Positions 23,965-34,843 of a stretch of 64,000 nt of DNA are shown here, one piece after another. Positions within the stretch are counted from its first letter, which is position 1. Every line of letters starts with the position of its first letter. Origin of the DNA: Mastacembelus armatus (lineage: Eukaryota > Chordata > Actinopteri > Synbranchiformes > Mastacembelidae); NCBI RefSeq assembly GCF_900324485.2, contig NC_046651.1:15326605-15390604 (forward strand), written 5' to 3'. A program made the translations under genes and the position numbers. Under the pieces are notes generated by a model. The model had not been told where the DNA came from and did not search any database. It saw only the letters and a list, made by a program, of their open reading frames with translations.

Positions 23965-24228
23965 ACAGAAGGAGCAACTACTGAAGAGCTGGACTGAAAA
24001 TTATTTTCTGACCTCTTGCATTTTATAGCCTCTTAAAGTAAAAATAATAATCATAAAACCTAAAAAAAAAACTGCCTAACATTTCACCATCCCCCCACAT
24101 TTAGCTAAATCTACAAAACCCTTATATCGACTTTTTCATTTCTCGATTATTCTTGGATGTTTGTCACTGTAATTGAATAAGCCATCTCTATTTTTGTAAA
24201 TAATGAACACGTTTATCTGCATTTTTAG

Positions 24229-24238
24229 TTTATTTATT
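24229..24238 (-). terminator. syt15-type gene polyadenylation signal
   Basis: On the minus strand, overlapping AATAAA signals lie about 60 bases after the stop codon at 24300. This implies a very short 3' UTR ending before the nat9 promoter. Confidence 0.5.
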
Positions 24239-24299
24239 CACACTGTGTGTGTATGCACATGCAGGTATGTATCTGTGTATGTGTTGTGGCTTTGGGTGT

Positions 24300-26521
24300 T
24301 CAAGAGGCTCTGCCCAGTCCATGCCACAGCTCCACCGGCTCCTGCGGTGTGTTGACCATGTCCATCCAGTGCTGCAGCTGCAGGCCCCTGGCGTACATGA
24401 AGGGGCCCAGCACCAGCACTCCCAGCAGAACTGGACACTCTTGAAGAAAGATGTAGAGCTTAATTACTGTGCCTGCACTTCAGAGCTATTCAGCAACAAG
24501 CTGTTATTGAAGGTAACGTAGTGCGTTTTAGCAGACAAGGCATCTAAACTGATTGGAACGTACTAATAAACTGAACACACACTATATCTTTGACTTTCAT
24601 GCATTTTTTTTGAAAGCTATAGTTCCTGATTCCCAAGCTGGGAACCACTGCTCTGTGAGTTGTTTGGAAACTTTACAGCATTTTCCTGACGGGCCTATTG
24701 ACAAGAAACCATAATATAAATGCACAATTAATAATTTTCTGCTAACTTTCCTAAAAAGTTGGTCACCTGAGCGGACTTGGTTTGGCTGCTGCAGCTCAAA
24801 CTTCAGACAGGCTTCATCCAGGTGCTGTGAGCGGAGTTTAAAGGTCATGTTGTGGTTGAAGACTGGGTTGTTTTCACTTGTCACTACACAGCTACGTTTT
24901 ATCTTCATCACACGAGTGAGTATCTGTAAGCTCACCTGGACACACACACCTGGGAAACACAGGTGTTGTATTAAATTCTATCCCCTCAGATTTAAATGAT
25001 GTTTTATAGTGTAGTACACCCTGGACAACCATCTACCTGTGTCTGTGAGCAGCTGTAGGCCTCGAGCCCTCAAAACCACCACAGAGAGGCGCTGCAGAGA
25101 TGGACTGTAGGTGAGAGATACCTGCACATCACCCAGCTCTGAACACTGACAGAGTCGACACAGCGATTATGAGCCTGTATGACCCATTTTGTGCACATGC
25201 AAAGATCTTCAGCGTTTACCTGCGTGTCATCCTCAGTCTCGAGGTCCCTCCAGAGCACCCTGCCGGCCTGACTGAGCTCCCGCTCCAGAGGAAATGTCAC
25301 CCTGCCCACCACGTGACGTTTGCCATCCTGCTCCACACTCAGCACACACATACTCAGGGTGCTGTGGGACACACACACTCCTGACACCTGCGCAGGAAAC
25401 ATATGCATTGGTTTCTTGACCCATTTTACTCATTTCGCATTTTAATTTTCTGTTCTTCTGTGTGGCCCAGCAAATTTAAGACTTCTGTAAATTTTTGTGT
25501 CCTCACCTGGAAAACAAAGCAGTCACTGAACTCTGGGTCGGGGCCGGTGTCCCGGGCCTTGGCCTGGCGGGGCCGCCGGTCATCAGGGAGCAGCCGGAGT
25601 TCCACAAGCGTGGCATTGCCATGGAAACGAGGGGGGAGGTTGGCGAGGCGAAGCAAGGAGACCATGAACTGCTCGCTGCTGTGGCGACACTCTACTGAGA
25701 AGCAGAGACGGGCGACCATGCCAGGAGGGGGGGCCACCACCTCATTCAGAGAAGGAGCAGAGTAGAGACCTGCCAGCACCGTCCCCACAGGGTACCAACC
25801 TGAAACATTTACACAAGCACTAAACAAGTCTGAGGACAATTTACGAGTCCTTCAATTTTCAGTGAGTTTAGCTGAATTTCAGTTTCCTATTTTCAAACTA
25901 ACTATAATCATCTTGACATGCTGACAAATTGAAGGCAGTAGTGACCCACTCCTCACTGAGAGTGACCCACGATGGGCTAGTATGTCCCTGCGGCTCTCCA
26001 TCTTCATCTCCTCCACCTCATTTTCCAGATCGTCGTGCTTTCTGGTCATGAAGCGAGGAGGCAAGGTGAAAGGAATCTCACTGGGCCTTTATCACACATG
26101 AGAACATTTGTATTAAACATGCAAGATTTTTATTTAATACTGGTTTAAATGACAAACTATGGTCATTATATTAATTGAATAATTTTATATAATTGTAAAA
26201 TGTGTTATAAGACCACCACTGCATATTTTATGTGGTACTAACATGGACCAGGGGCCCTGAGAGACCAGGATGACTGGGGCAGAGCAGGCTGGTACTGATG
26301 GCACTGTGGAGAGCAGCTCCTGGTATAGTCTCTGGCTTTTCTTCTTCCTCCACAGATAATAAACCACCAGAGCCAGCAGCAGCAGCAACAGCAGACCCAC
26401 GGACAGACCAGCAGCCAACAGTAACACCTGGTCTGAGCAAACAAACACATAAACAATGGAAATAAGCCCATGTATATATGACAGGCTTTGAGTCTGATGT
26501 GGTTTTCTGCTTACCTGCCAT
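24300..26521 (-). CDS. syt15: Synaptotagmin-15-type membrane protein with two C2 domains
   Basis: Minus-strand exons: 26521-26515, 26432-26243, 26080-25950, 25799-25507, 25387-25220, 25145-25037, 24949-24767, 24439-24300 (TGA); 406 residues against about 421 in human SYT15. Exon 1 is only seven bases (ATG GCA G). Seen: N-terminal MADQVLLLAAG and a membrane segment LLLLLLLALVVYYLW followed by WRKKK; a linker; a C2A domain with VELRLLPDDRRPRQAK and VGRVTFPLERELS then VLWRDLE; a C2B domain with SELGDVQVSLTYSPSLQRLS and GPFMYARGLQLQHWMDM. The C2A loops lack most of the calcium-binding Asp residues, as in mammalian SYT15, so calcium-independent membrane or trafficking roles are likely. The end of the third exon (donor A|GTGGGT) is the least certain junction. 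It is divergent from the gprin2-type gene, as expected from the human neighbourhood. Confidence 0.88.
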
Positions 26522-28272
26522 GGAGGAGTGTTTTTCAGTTCACGTTGTCTTTTTACCAGCTTTCACTCGCACTGATCAAAGCTGAAGCTGCTTCTGAGCA
26601 TTAGTTACTAATGTGAGAGTCTCTCCTGTGAGAGAGTGTGTAGAGTTTACTGTATGTGACCCTGGAGGGCAGACAGAGTATAACACAGCTGGTTGATTCT
26701 CACCACATTAAACCATTAACCAACTTTTGGTTGGAGACCACGCTCTTTCTAGGACCACACCACTGATTTAAGATTTTCAAACCAATTTTTCTGACTGACC
26801 ACCAGTGAATAGCTTCCATTCATTTCCTTATAGCACAAACCCTTTAATTTATATCTATGAGGGTCAGCTTACTATCTATGAAGGTTACTACTCAGTCTGA
26901 CAGTGTAATATTTTCTATGGATCAGTAGGAGGTTTGTTAAGTAAAGTCAAAAAATGAACCTTAATGACACAGTCAGGCTACTGGTTGTATTATGGAAAAT
27001 GGAGAATACAATATTTATCCTGGTAAATGGGTCAACATCTAATAGCTGGATTGGCACAAAGGTTTGTACTGACTTAGAATATTTATTGCTGTGCTTCACT
27101 ACAGCTTTGGCTTTACATTTATGCTCACAGTCAGTTACATCATCCCCTTATAAACAATAATAATCCTACAAATAACTGCACATACATGTGATTATGACTG
27201 CCCTGACAGCTGATCTGAGCTCAGAATCAAAATGCTCATTAAGCACTCATCCACTCACTGCTGCTTTACTTACACACATGCACACACTCTCAGACTGTTC
27301 AAAGATTGGACAGTAGCTAATGAGATGATGGTTAATCCTCAGAGCTAAAGGTAGCATAATGGCACACACGGACACACTGACAAAGAGAAATTCTGATATT
27401 CACACTTCACATGAGGTCCAGTTATGAGAGAATTGACAGAGGAGAAGATCAAGCTGAAGAAAAGTCACAGGAAAAGCAAAACCGATGCGTTTAAGACTGT
27501 GAGAGCGGCTGGAAACAGGGAAGATGAACCTCTTAAGAAGTGAGGGGAGGAAGGAGCGATGCCATTTAGCACTACCTGCTTAGGGACAGGGCCAGGGGCA
27601 AAACAGGACACAAGTTGTGACATTAAAGGTAAGAGGGTATTTTTAGGCCTAGAGAATATTATTGATTGGTTTAAGGACTAAAGGACTGGCATAACCTGCT
27701 TTTAAAAAGCATAAATATACAGAGGAATAAAGTCAAATGCACATAGGCACAGTAACCTGTAATTATTACAGCCTTTGCCATTCTTCTATCTGTTTTTGTC
27801 TGTTTTGCATTGATGCCTTCTGTCAATTACAGGCAAAATACTTTTTAAATCTGTTTTAGTCACTTTACATTTTGTCTTAATCAAATAATCTGGGTTGTGT
27901 AATCTCATTAGGATAATCTGAAGTGTCTGTGAATGTGTGGGAGTGAGCACTGACTGGGCTCTATCAGGATTCAGAGAGCAGGATAGTTTTAGGGAAATAC
28001 ACTTACTCACTTTCTTACTAAGAGTTAAATAACATCAATATGACTCCTATCAATTTGTTCAGTATGAAGTTAGTTAATCTTATTTTAACAATCTGACATT
28101 GGTCTGTCCAAAGCTAACAAAATGCTTTAGCTCACGAGCTCATTAACACATATTTTGTTTGTTTAATATATATATACACAACATCTGTAGTGTAAAAATA
28201 AAATTTGCAGTTTTACAGGAGGGTTTAGGGATTGAATTTACACTGCACCTTTCTCTGCAGGCTAGTTCTGCC
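26522..28272. other. Shared upstream region of syt15 and gprin2
   Basis: The two genes diverge, with about 1.75 kb between start codons. A purine-rich block ends at a donor-like CATTAAAG|GTAAGA (exon end 27628). It could be an untranslated first exon of the gprin2-type gene, whose coding exon is preceded by a good acceptor (TTTCTCTGCAG, ending 28260). No TATA box or other coding segment is clear. Confidence 0.4.
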
Positions 28273-30315
28273 ATGGCGAGGGCTGAGCGCCCTGTGTCCG
28301 AGAGCTACCGGTCAAAGTGCTGTTCAGTCAGTCAGTCAGTCTCTTACTCCACTGAGGCTGGGACTGTGGGACTGGAGGATGAAGATGACCGGGCGCCAAT
28401 TCTCTCTCTCTCTAAGAGCTCTATGGATGTAGTCATGGCCACAGGACCACCACACAAACGGGATCCAGCCTGGACCAGGATGGACCTGAGACGCAGCTTC
28501 AGCTCCACCACACAGTCTGAGCAGAACTTAGTTAAGGTCCAGCAGCTTTACCCTCACATGCAGCAGCACATTAGTGCCACCGACAACCTTCAGCTTTTTC
28601 TTACAACCCAAAACATGGACATGCACAGTCCTCCTTCACACAGTGGGCGTTGGATTGCTGACATGCAGCGTTGGAGCGGGTGCAGTGGTAACACACACAG
28701 CCGCAGCAGCACCCCAGACACCATTGTGTGGAAAGTAGGGACCTCACGCCCTTCAAGTCTAACCCAGGACACCCCTTCTTTGGCTGCACCACATTCCCCT
28801 ATTTCTAAACCTGCCTCTCCTCCAACCACACCCGCCCCATTCATCTCCCCTCTCCACACGCCTACTTTATCACCTGTAGATCTTTTAGCATCTGCTTCAC
28901 CACTGACGCTGAGCACAAATCAGCAAGAAGATTTACTTATGTCCTCCCCTGCACCCTCACCGCTGCCATCATCCCCAAAGGCGCACACATCCTCACCCTT
29001 GCCATACAACTCTTGTGATCTCCAGCTCAGCGACACAGAGAACGAGGGCTTCCTGGAGAATAACTTGCTTTCTTTTCAATTCCCCTCCCCAGTCCTGTCT
29101 TCTGTTAACTTAGCAGAAGCAGGAGGGTCAGGTCCTAGATGCCCTGCTGCTGACTTGATAGAAGAGCTGCTACTCCCCAGAGACATGCAGTTATCGGAGG
29201 AAGGAGGAGTGGGGAGCCCAGTGCATATGTTTAGTTATCTGGCACCTACTTCTCCAGCTGAGGGACACGAATCGGGAAGAGAAGCCTCAGTTTGCCATCT
29301 GGAACTGCCGTGGCAGCCAGACCAAAGCTGTTTGGCAGGTCAAGGTTGGAGATCACACCTGGTTTCTTCCTTGAGCGAATCACGGTTGGGTGACTCCTGC
29401 AGGTGCAACCTGAACCCCAGACAGATTACAGCAAAGGTTTTCAGGGAGGAAGGTACAATGACCTTACAGATACAAACAGTTGATGCAGCTGTGCAAACTC
29501 TCTCTCCTATTGGCTCCTGGTGGGATCTTAGGAGGAACATTTCCACCTCCAACATGGGTTCCCACTCCATCTTGGGCTCACCACCCGGCTCAAGACTGAA
29601 CCTGAAGTCCTCAGTTGGGTCTAACTCCAATCTGGTGTCCCCGTCTTCCAGCATGTTCCCAGTGAGCAGCGGGGAGGAGGAGAGGCAGGGAGATGACCCA
29701 GCATGGGATGTTAGCTCTGCATCCTCGCATGACCTGGACAGGAGAAGGCCGTGTCTGAAGATCCAGGTGGAAGAGAAGGACGAGCTGGGAAGAAGGAGCA
29801 GCATGAAGCAGGTGCAGTGGGATGAGGACGGGATGACGTGGGACATTCATGGAACATCTGTGGACACAGAGGTTCTTAACAGGGCCATACAGAAACATCT
29901 GGAACTTGACAACAGCCCAAGACCACAGAGACGTACCTCAAAGAAAAAGAAAGCACCAAAGCCTCCTCTTATATCAAATGTAGTAAAGGCCATAACCCCA
30001 GAGCTAAATCCACCTGTGATGATTATTACATCGACTTGCATGGCGGAGGGCCAGAATGAGGGGACACCAGAGGCAGGTGACAGAAGGGAGGTGGAAGAGG
30101 TAGAAGACACAAAGGAAGAAGCAGTAGAAGTCATTCGCAGGATCAGCAGAGCAGAGGGACAGAACACTAAAGAAGAAGATGAGGCATGTGAAGACGAGAG
30201 TACAAGCCATACTAAGTCCCTGTCACATGGGTGTGGACGCAGTCGGAAAAAGAGTGTGATCAGGTCACTTAGAAGGCCTGGGTGGTGTGGAAGCTCCAGA
30301 AAGGAAGACGACTGA
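28273..30315 (+). CDS. gprin2: GPRIN-family protein (G protein-regulated inducer of neurite outgrowth, GPRIN2-type)
   Basis: Single coding exon of 680 residues. The ATG at 28273 lies 12 bases after an acceptor-like CTGCAG; the frame is open further upstream, but that part looks like intron. The long middle is low-complexity and rich in Ser and Pro (PASPPTTPAPFISPLHTPTL). The C-terminal third is the conserved GPRIN domain: RPCLKIQVEEKDELGRRSSM, KQVQWDEDGMTWD near residue 512, VDTEVLNRAIQKHLEL, then basic KKKKAPKPP, and a Cys-bearing end RRPGWCGSS suited to lipid anchoring. Family members bind activated Gi/o/z alpha subunits at the plasma membrane and growth cones. GPRIN2 is chosen over GPRIN1/3 because the adjacent divergent gene is syt15, as in human. 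It is longer than human GPRIN2 (458 residues). Confidence 0.82.
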   Translation: MARAERPVSESYRSKCCSVSQSVSYSTEAGTVGLEDEDDRAPILSLSKSSMDVVMATGPPHKRDPAWTRMDLRRSFSSTTQSEQNLVKVQQLYPHMQQHISATDNLQLFLTTQNMDMHSPPSHSGRWIADMQRWSGCSGNTHSRSSTPDTIVWKVGTSRPSSLTQDTPSLAAPHSPISKPASPPTTPAPFISPLHTPTLSPVDLLASASPLTLSTNQQEDLLMSSPAPSPLPSSPKAHTSSPLPYNSCDLQLSDTENEGFLENNLLSFQFPSPVLSSVNLAEAGGSGPRCPAADLIEELLLPRDMQLSEEGGVGSPVHMFSYLAPTSPAEGHESGREASVCHLELPWQPDQSCLAGQGWRSHLVSSLSESRLGDSCRCNLNPRQITAKVFREEGTMTLQIQTVDAAVQTLSPIGSWWDLRRNISTSNMGSHSILGSPPGSRLNLKSSVGSNSNLVSPSSSMFPVSSGEEERQGDDPAWDVSSASSHDLDRRRPCLKIQVEEKDELGRRSSMKQVQWDEDGMTWDIHGTSVDTEVLNRAIQKHLELDNSPRPQRRTSKKKKAPKPPLISNVVKAITPELNPPVMIITSTCMAEGQNEGTPEAGDRREVEEVEDTKEEAVEVIRRISRAEGQNTKEEDEACEDESTSHTKSLSHGCGRSRKKSVIRSLRRPGWCGSSRKEDD

Positions 30316-32070
30316 CCCTGCAGCCTAATCTAACATCACATATATTGATTATCCATAATGATCGAGTCTTCAGTTTGCACATGTTACTAATAAACTCTGG
30401 AGCAAAGAGGGAAGCAGTTTCCACTTTCATGAAGTTTGTCCTGCTGTTGTCTAGATTCGCCTGGAGATCAAGTGTTAGAAAATGTGTTCTGCTATTCTGT
30501 AGGATCCACTGTTTAGTGATGTGTAGATTCATTGCTAGTGAGCTTTTCACAAAAGGTCAGGCTTTACCCATTAATTACCAACACATTAACAACAATAAAA
30601 CCAATATTATCTATGTCACTGTAAAGGTTTTGTGTTTGTTCAGGGATGGTAAGTACAAACAGAACATGTTTTGCTCAAGAAGATCATTGAGTAATGATGA
30701 ATTCTTGACAAACATTTTCTGCTTGTGCACTTTTTGTCTCCTAATTACTGCTGACAAATGAAGGAGGTACAATAGAAGAATAACAATAATCCACACTGAC
30801 AGTAAACAAACCGCACAACTCAGCCACTGTCCCTCCTTCTCTTCCCACACTCTCTCCACTCATTCACCGCACATCAAACAAAGTTGTGTCTAAACTTGGT
30901 GAACCACGGTGTGCATGTGTGATGGCTCAGGCGCTGCCGTTCAGATGAGCGGGCACATTCTCTCACATTCATCACAATAAACATGCCCCACTCACTAGTG
31001 GCTTCCACTGCAGTTATTGTTTTCATATTTTGTGTGGAGCAGATTTCTGCTACTTTTCATCTTTTTTTTTTTTGGTTTTAAAGGGTCAATTCATCCAAAT
31101 TCACATGTTTTTTTAGTTTTGATAGAGACTGTATTTTCTGTATTGAGTAGCTCCACTGACTCTTCTGTCAACATATGTTGTAAAACTGATTATAAAGACT
31201 AATAAAAACATGTTTGTTTTTGTTATTGCATACACTAACTATAGTCCTACTAATACTGGATTAACCAGTCTGTCACATATATCAGTATTAGAGTGTGAAA
31301 ATAAAAATGTAAAAACAATATATTGGCTAAATTTAACATTAAAAAAGACTTTTGCTTTGGATTGCTTAATGCTTTTTTACCACTATGGCACAGTGTGACC
31401 ACACACAAGGCAAGACAAATTGCCAGCAGCTCTGTGAGGCTTAAAGTACAGCAGCTAGTTAACCTCAGCTGATACTGAAGTGCACTGTAATGAAACATAT
31501 CTTTAGCATTTGCTGTACTGTAATTTACTCTTATTTATCTCCAGCATCTGAGCTTATACAACATATGGCATAAGTCAATATCAGCCTGCTCTATTGATTT
31601 GTGCAACTGATGAACCAGTGCTTTAGACTCTGGTCTATCTGTTCTTACATCTGTAAGTCATCTTTAAGCAGGTGAATACACAACATCTCTTCTACTGGAT
31701 CATGTTTACACAGAATAAACCATAAGGGAGTTTTGGGTATGAGAAATAAAGGTCATGTTCAGGTCACTGTGTCACTGTAAGTCATGTGACATGACATGAT
31801 GTTGTTTGTGTACAGTGCTGCATTGTCTTTATCCTGTGTGCATGTTAGTGTGTTGTTAGGATACTAAATGTATGTGAAAGTGCTGATGGGACCCTGTAAA
31901 ATCCCCTTTTTCTCAGCTTCAGTGGAAACTCATAGCTGCAGGAGAACAATCCAGTGTTCAGCCTTTGTTATGGCACCGCTCATTGTCCCTGGAGGTATGC
32001 TGCTGGTGTGTGTGTGTGTGAGAGAGTATTTGTACCTGTATATGTACATCTGGGCATGCTTGCTGCTTGG
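30316..32070. other. gprin2 3' UTR and spacer before the protease gene
   Basis: AATAAA at 30594-30599 is a likely end for the gprin2-type transcript. The remainder is AT-rich, with no exon I recognise on either strand. Confidence 0.5.
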
Positions 32071-32078
32071 TATAAATA
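32071..32078 (+). promoter_or_regulatory. TATA box of the serine protease gene
   Basis: TATAAATA lies 47 bases before the start codon, placing the transcription start near 32100 and leaving a 5' UTR of about 18 bases. A tight TATA promoter fits a tissue-restricted secreted protease. Confidence 0.7.
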
Positions 32079-32117
32079 GCATGGGATGCGCGCTGGCCTG
32101 TGATTCTGTAGAAGACG

Positions 32118-33818
32118 ATGGCTGTACCTGGACCTCCTCTACGCCTTCTGTCCCTGGTCCTACTGCTGCTGCTGCTGAGCAAGGCATCCCTGCCTGCAGC
32201 TGCATACACACTCTCCACTGCACAACATCAGCAGCACAAAATCCTTCACTTAGGTGAGTGCAAACACACAACTCAAACCACCAAACACGTGAACAGTGAC
32301 TACTATTTAAAATTATTTAATTTGAATGTCTGCTCCCTGTGTTTGTGTGTGCCATGTCTTACCTCCTAGACTGGCCCAAGGATTGTGGTATGGCCTACTT
32401 CAAGCCCAACATGGCTGAAAGGATTGTATCTGGGAATGAAGCCAGACCCCACTCTTGGCCCTGGCAGGTGTCCTTGCAGGTAAATATGTCTTTGTATTAA
32501 TGTGGCTCAGTGTTTAAGGTATCCAGATGTTTCTATTCAAGAGCATTGAATTAACAAGAAATTATCTCACAACTTCACATCACTGATAAGACCGCCTGGT
32601 TGTATCTCACAGGTTCGTCCCAGGGGAAGCAAAGAATACATTCATGTCTGTGGAGGAACTCTTATCCATAAGAACTGGGTCCTTACAGCTGCTCACTGCT
32701 TTCAAAAGTGAGAAACAGCCATTAAAGCAGAAACTCAAACATTAAACAACAAATTGGAGTTTGTTTTAATACGTAGTGGGGAAAACAAACATAAAGGCCT
32801 TACTGTGCTTCTGTGTGTCTCTCAGGGGTAAAGCTGAGGACGCTGGGAGCTGGAGGATTGTCCTGGGGAAGCACCAGCTGAAGCGATCAGAGACAGTGGA
32901 GAAGATTTTCCCTGTGAAGAGAATCTACCGGCACGAAAACTTCCGCTACCCCGCACACAGTGAGCTGGACTACGACATTGCCCTGGTGAAGGCTGGCACA
33001 GATATCCTCCCCTCAAACTTCATTCGCTACGCCTGCCTGCCGCGCAAGCAGACCAGCCTCCAACCGGGGCACTACTGCTGGGTGACGGGCTGGGGAGACA
33101 CCCGGGGTGAGTAGCAGGGGATACAGAACAGTAAAGACGGGCAAACATCATGTAAGCAAAGGGATCCTATCTAAATTCTTACCAGCACCTGAACACCTAC
33201 ATCAAACAGTTAAAACACACATTCAGAGTGACTGTTGATGAAGTAAAACACTAAAGTCACAAGATCATCAGTCATTAGAATTCACAGTGTGGACTGTGAA
33301 TGGGTTACCACAACACTAGGCTCGCAGAAATACTAAGAGAAACAAATCAAAATGCAGATTAACAAAATGTTGTCAAATATTTTTTAGGTGGGAAGGAGAA
33401 CGTGTCTCTGGCAGAAGCCCTGAACCAAGCTCGTCTGCCCATCATTGACTTCAAGACCTGTCGGCAGAAGAAATTCTGGGGCGACCGTGTGCGAGACTCC
33501 ATGATCTGTGCTGGGTTCAGAGACACTGAGGACCCACCTGCAGCATGCCAGGCAGGACAGACACACAATGCTGAAGGTCATGACAGTCATGTTTTCCTCC
33601 TCTACCATTCATATTTTTCCTTTTTCTTCCTCTTTCAGGGTGACTCTGGGGGTCCCCTGCTGTGTCAGGTTGGACGGGACCGCTGGGAGGTGCATGGCGT
33701 GGTGAGCTTTGGCCCCATCGGCTGCACTGTGGAGAACAAACCCAGCGTATTCACCCGTACTGCTGCCTACATCCCCTGGATTGAGGCCACACGCATCAGG
33801 GACTTCTTCCTGCACTGA
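32118..33818 (+). CDS. Secreted chymotrypsin/elastase-like serine protease (S1A)
   Basis: Exons: 32118-32253, 32370-32479, 32613-32707, 32826-33106, 33388-33551, 33639-33818 (TGA); 321 residues. A signal peptide with a Leu run (LLSLVLLLLLLSKASLPAAA) is followed by a pro-segment with DWPKDCG. Activation cleavage is predicted at R63 before IVSGNEARPHSWPWQVSLQ. The catalytic triad is present: His in LTAAHC, Asp in DYDIALV, Ser in GDSGGPL. The Cys of DWPKDCG can pair with that of YACLP, as in chymotrypsinogen, holding the pro-segment on. The S1 pocket has Ala at the position of trypsin Asp189 (PAACQGDSGG), so trypsin specificity is excluded; a small or hydrophobic preference is inferred. The last intron is GC-AG and stop-free. 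The S1A subfamily is certain, the exact fish orthologue is not. Confidence 0.9.
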
Positions 33819-34843
33819 GCACCAGCCTCAGCACTGACAACAAACATAAATGCTGCTTTGTTTCATGTCAGACTCTACACAAGACTCTCAACTATTTTTT
33901 TTTTCTACAGCCACTGTTCATTTCTGTCCAATAAGTGTTTTGTAACATCTTATTTTAGAGTATACACTCTACACTGCTCTGATTATGAACCTCATGAAAT
34001 TATGACAGAGCACTGCATAGTATACACTATCCATCATCTTTTACATCCAGCACATTTATTGTGTGCAATAAAGTTGGTTAAAAGCAAAACTTATGTGAAC
34101 ATTTCCCATTTTTTTATTATAGTTTTTAATACATTGGGTTCTATGGAGACAAACCCCACAGTTTCAGTACAACTTTACAGTTATTCTTTCTGCCACAGTA
34201 AAACAAAACCCACTGCAGATATACTTCAATAAATACAAGAGTAGAACTGACTATAAGGCTTTGTTCTATGTTTGCATGTCCTAATTGAAAATATCTTCAC
34301 TCTTCTACAACAGAAGAGTCTCAGTCCAGCATCAAAACATGAACACACTGCCATTCATCTGCTGAACCACTCACACCAGACGCCACAAGTCATCTTACAA
34401 ATGAGCACATTTAACCCAAGTGCATTGGGTTTGCTGATTTCTAAACTAGCATCCATGAAGTCAATTAGGTCTCTTAAAAACAGTGATAAAACAAATGTCA
34501 CACCTCTAAATAAACTCCTCACGTTACTGATTAGATCAGTGACAGGAATACCTCAGAAGATAAAGACAAATGATGAAAGGGGTGTTATAGAACAGTCCAT
34601 ATATGGGTGTTTCCAGTGGAATCTAGTCCATGTTTTCTTAGCTTCCTCAGACACATCTTTGAATGTGCAGGATGCTCTTGGAAAGTAAAGTGGCCTATAG
34701 GGGGCAAACTGGGGCCGCTGCATACTTCCCTGTAAAGCACACTGCATTTCACCAGAGCCTAATTCCCCTTAGTGCTGTGGTGGAAGGCTGTGTCCTGGAG
34801 ATATATTTGGCCCTAATATGAAAGCAGATATGTGGAAGAAATG
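33819..34843. other. Tail-to-tail interval, protease and timm23
   Basis: The two genes converge. The plus-strand AATAAA at 34067-34072 suits the protease. Minus-strand AATAAA signals (plus TTTATT) at about 34055 and 34113 could end timm23, so the two transcripts may meet or overlap by a few bases. No other coding sequence is seen. Confidence 0.5.

Noticed and set aside
28159-28272. Upstream extension of the gprin2-type frame by 38 codons
   Set aside because: This stretch ends in a good splice acceptor and its translation does not look like the family; the ATG at 28273 is preferred.
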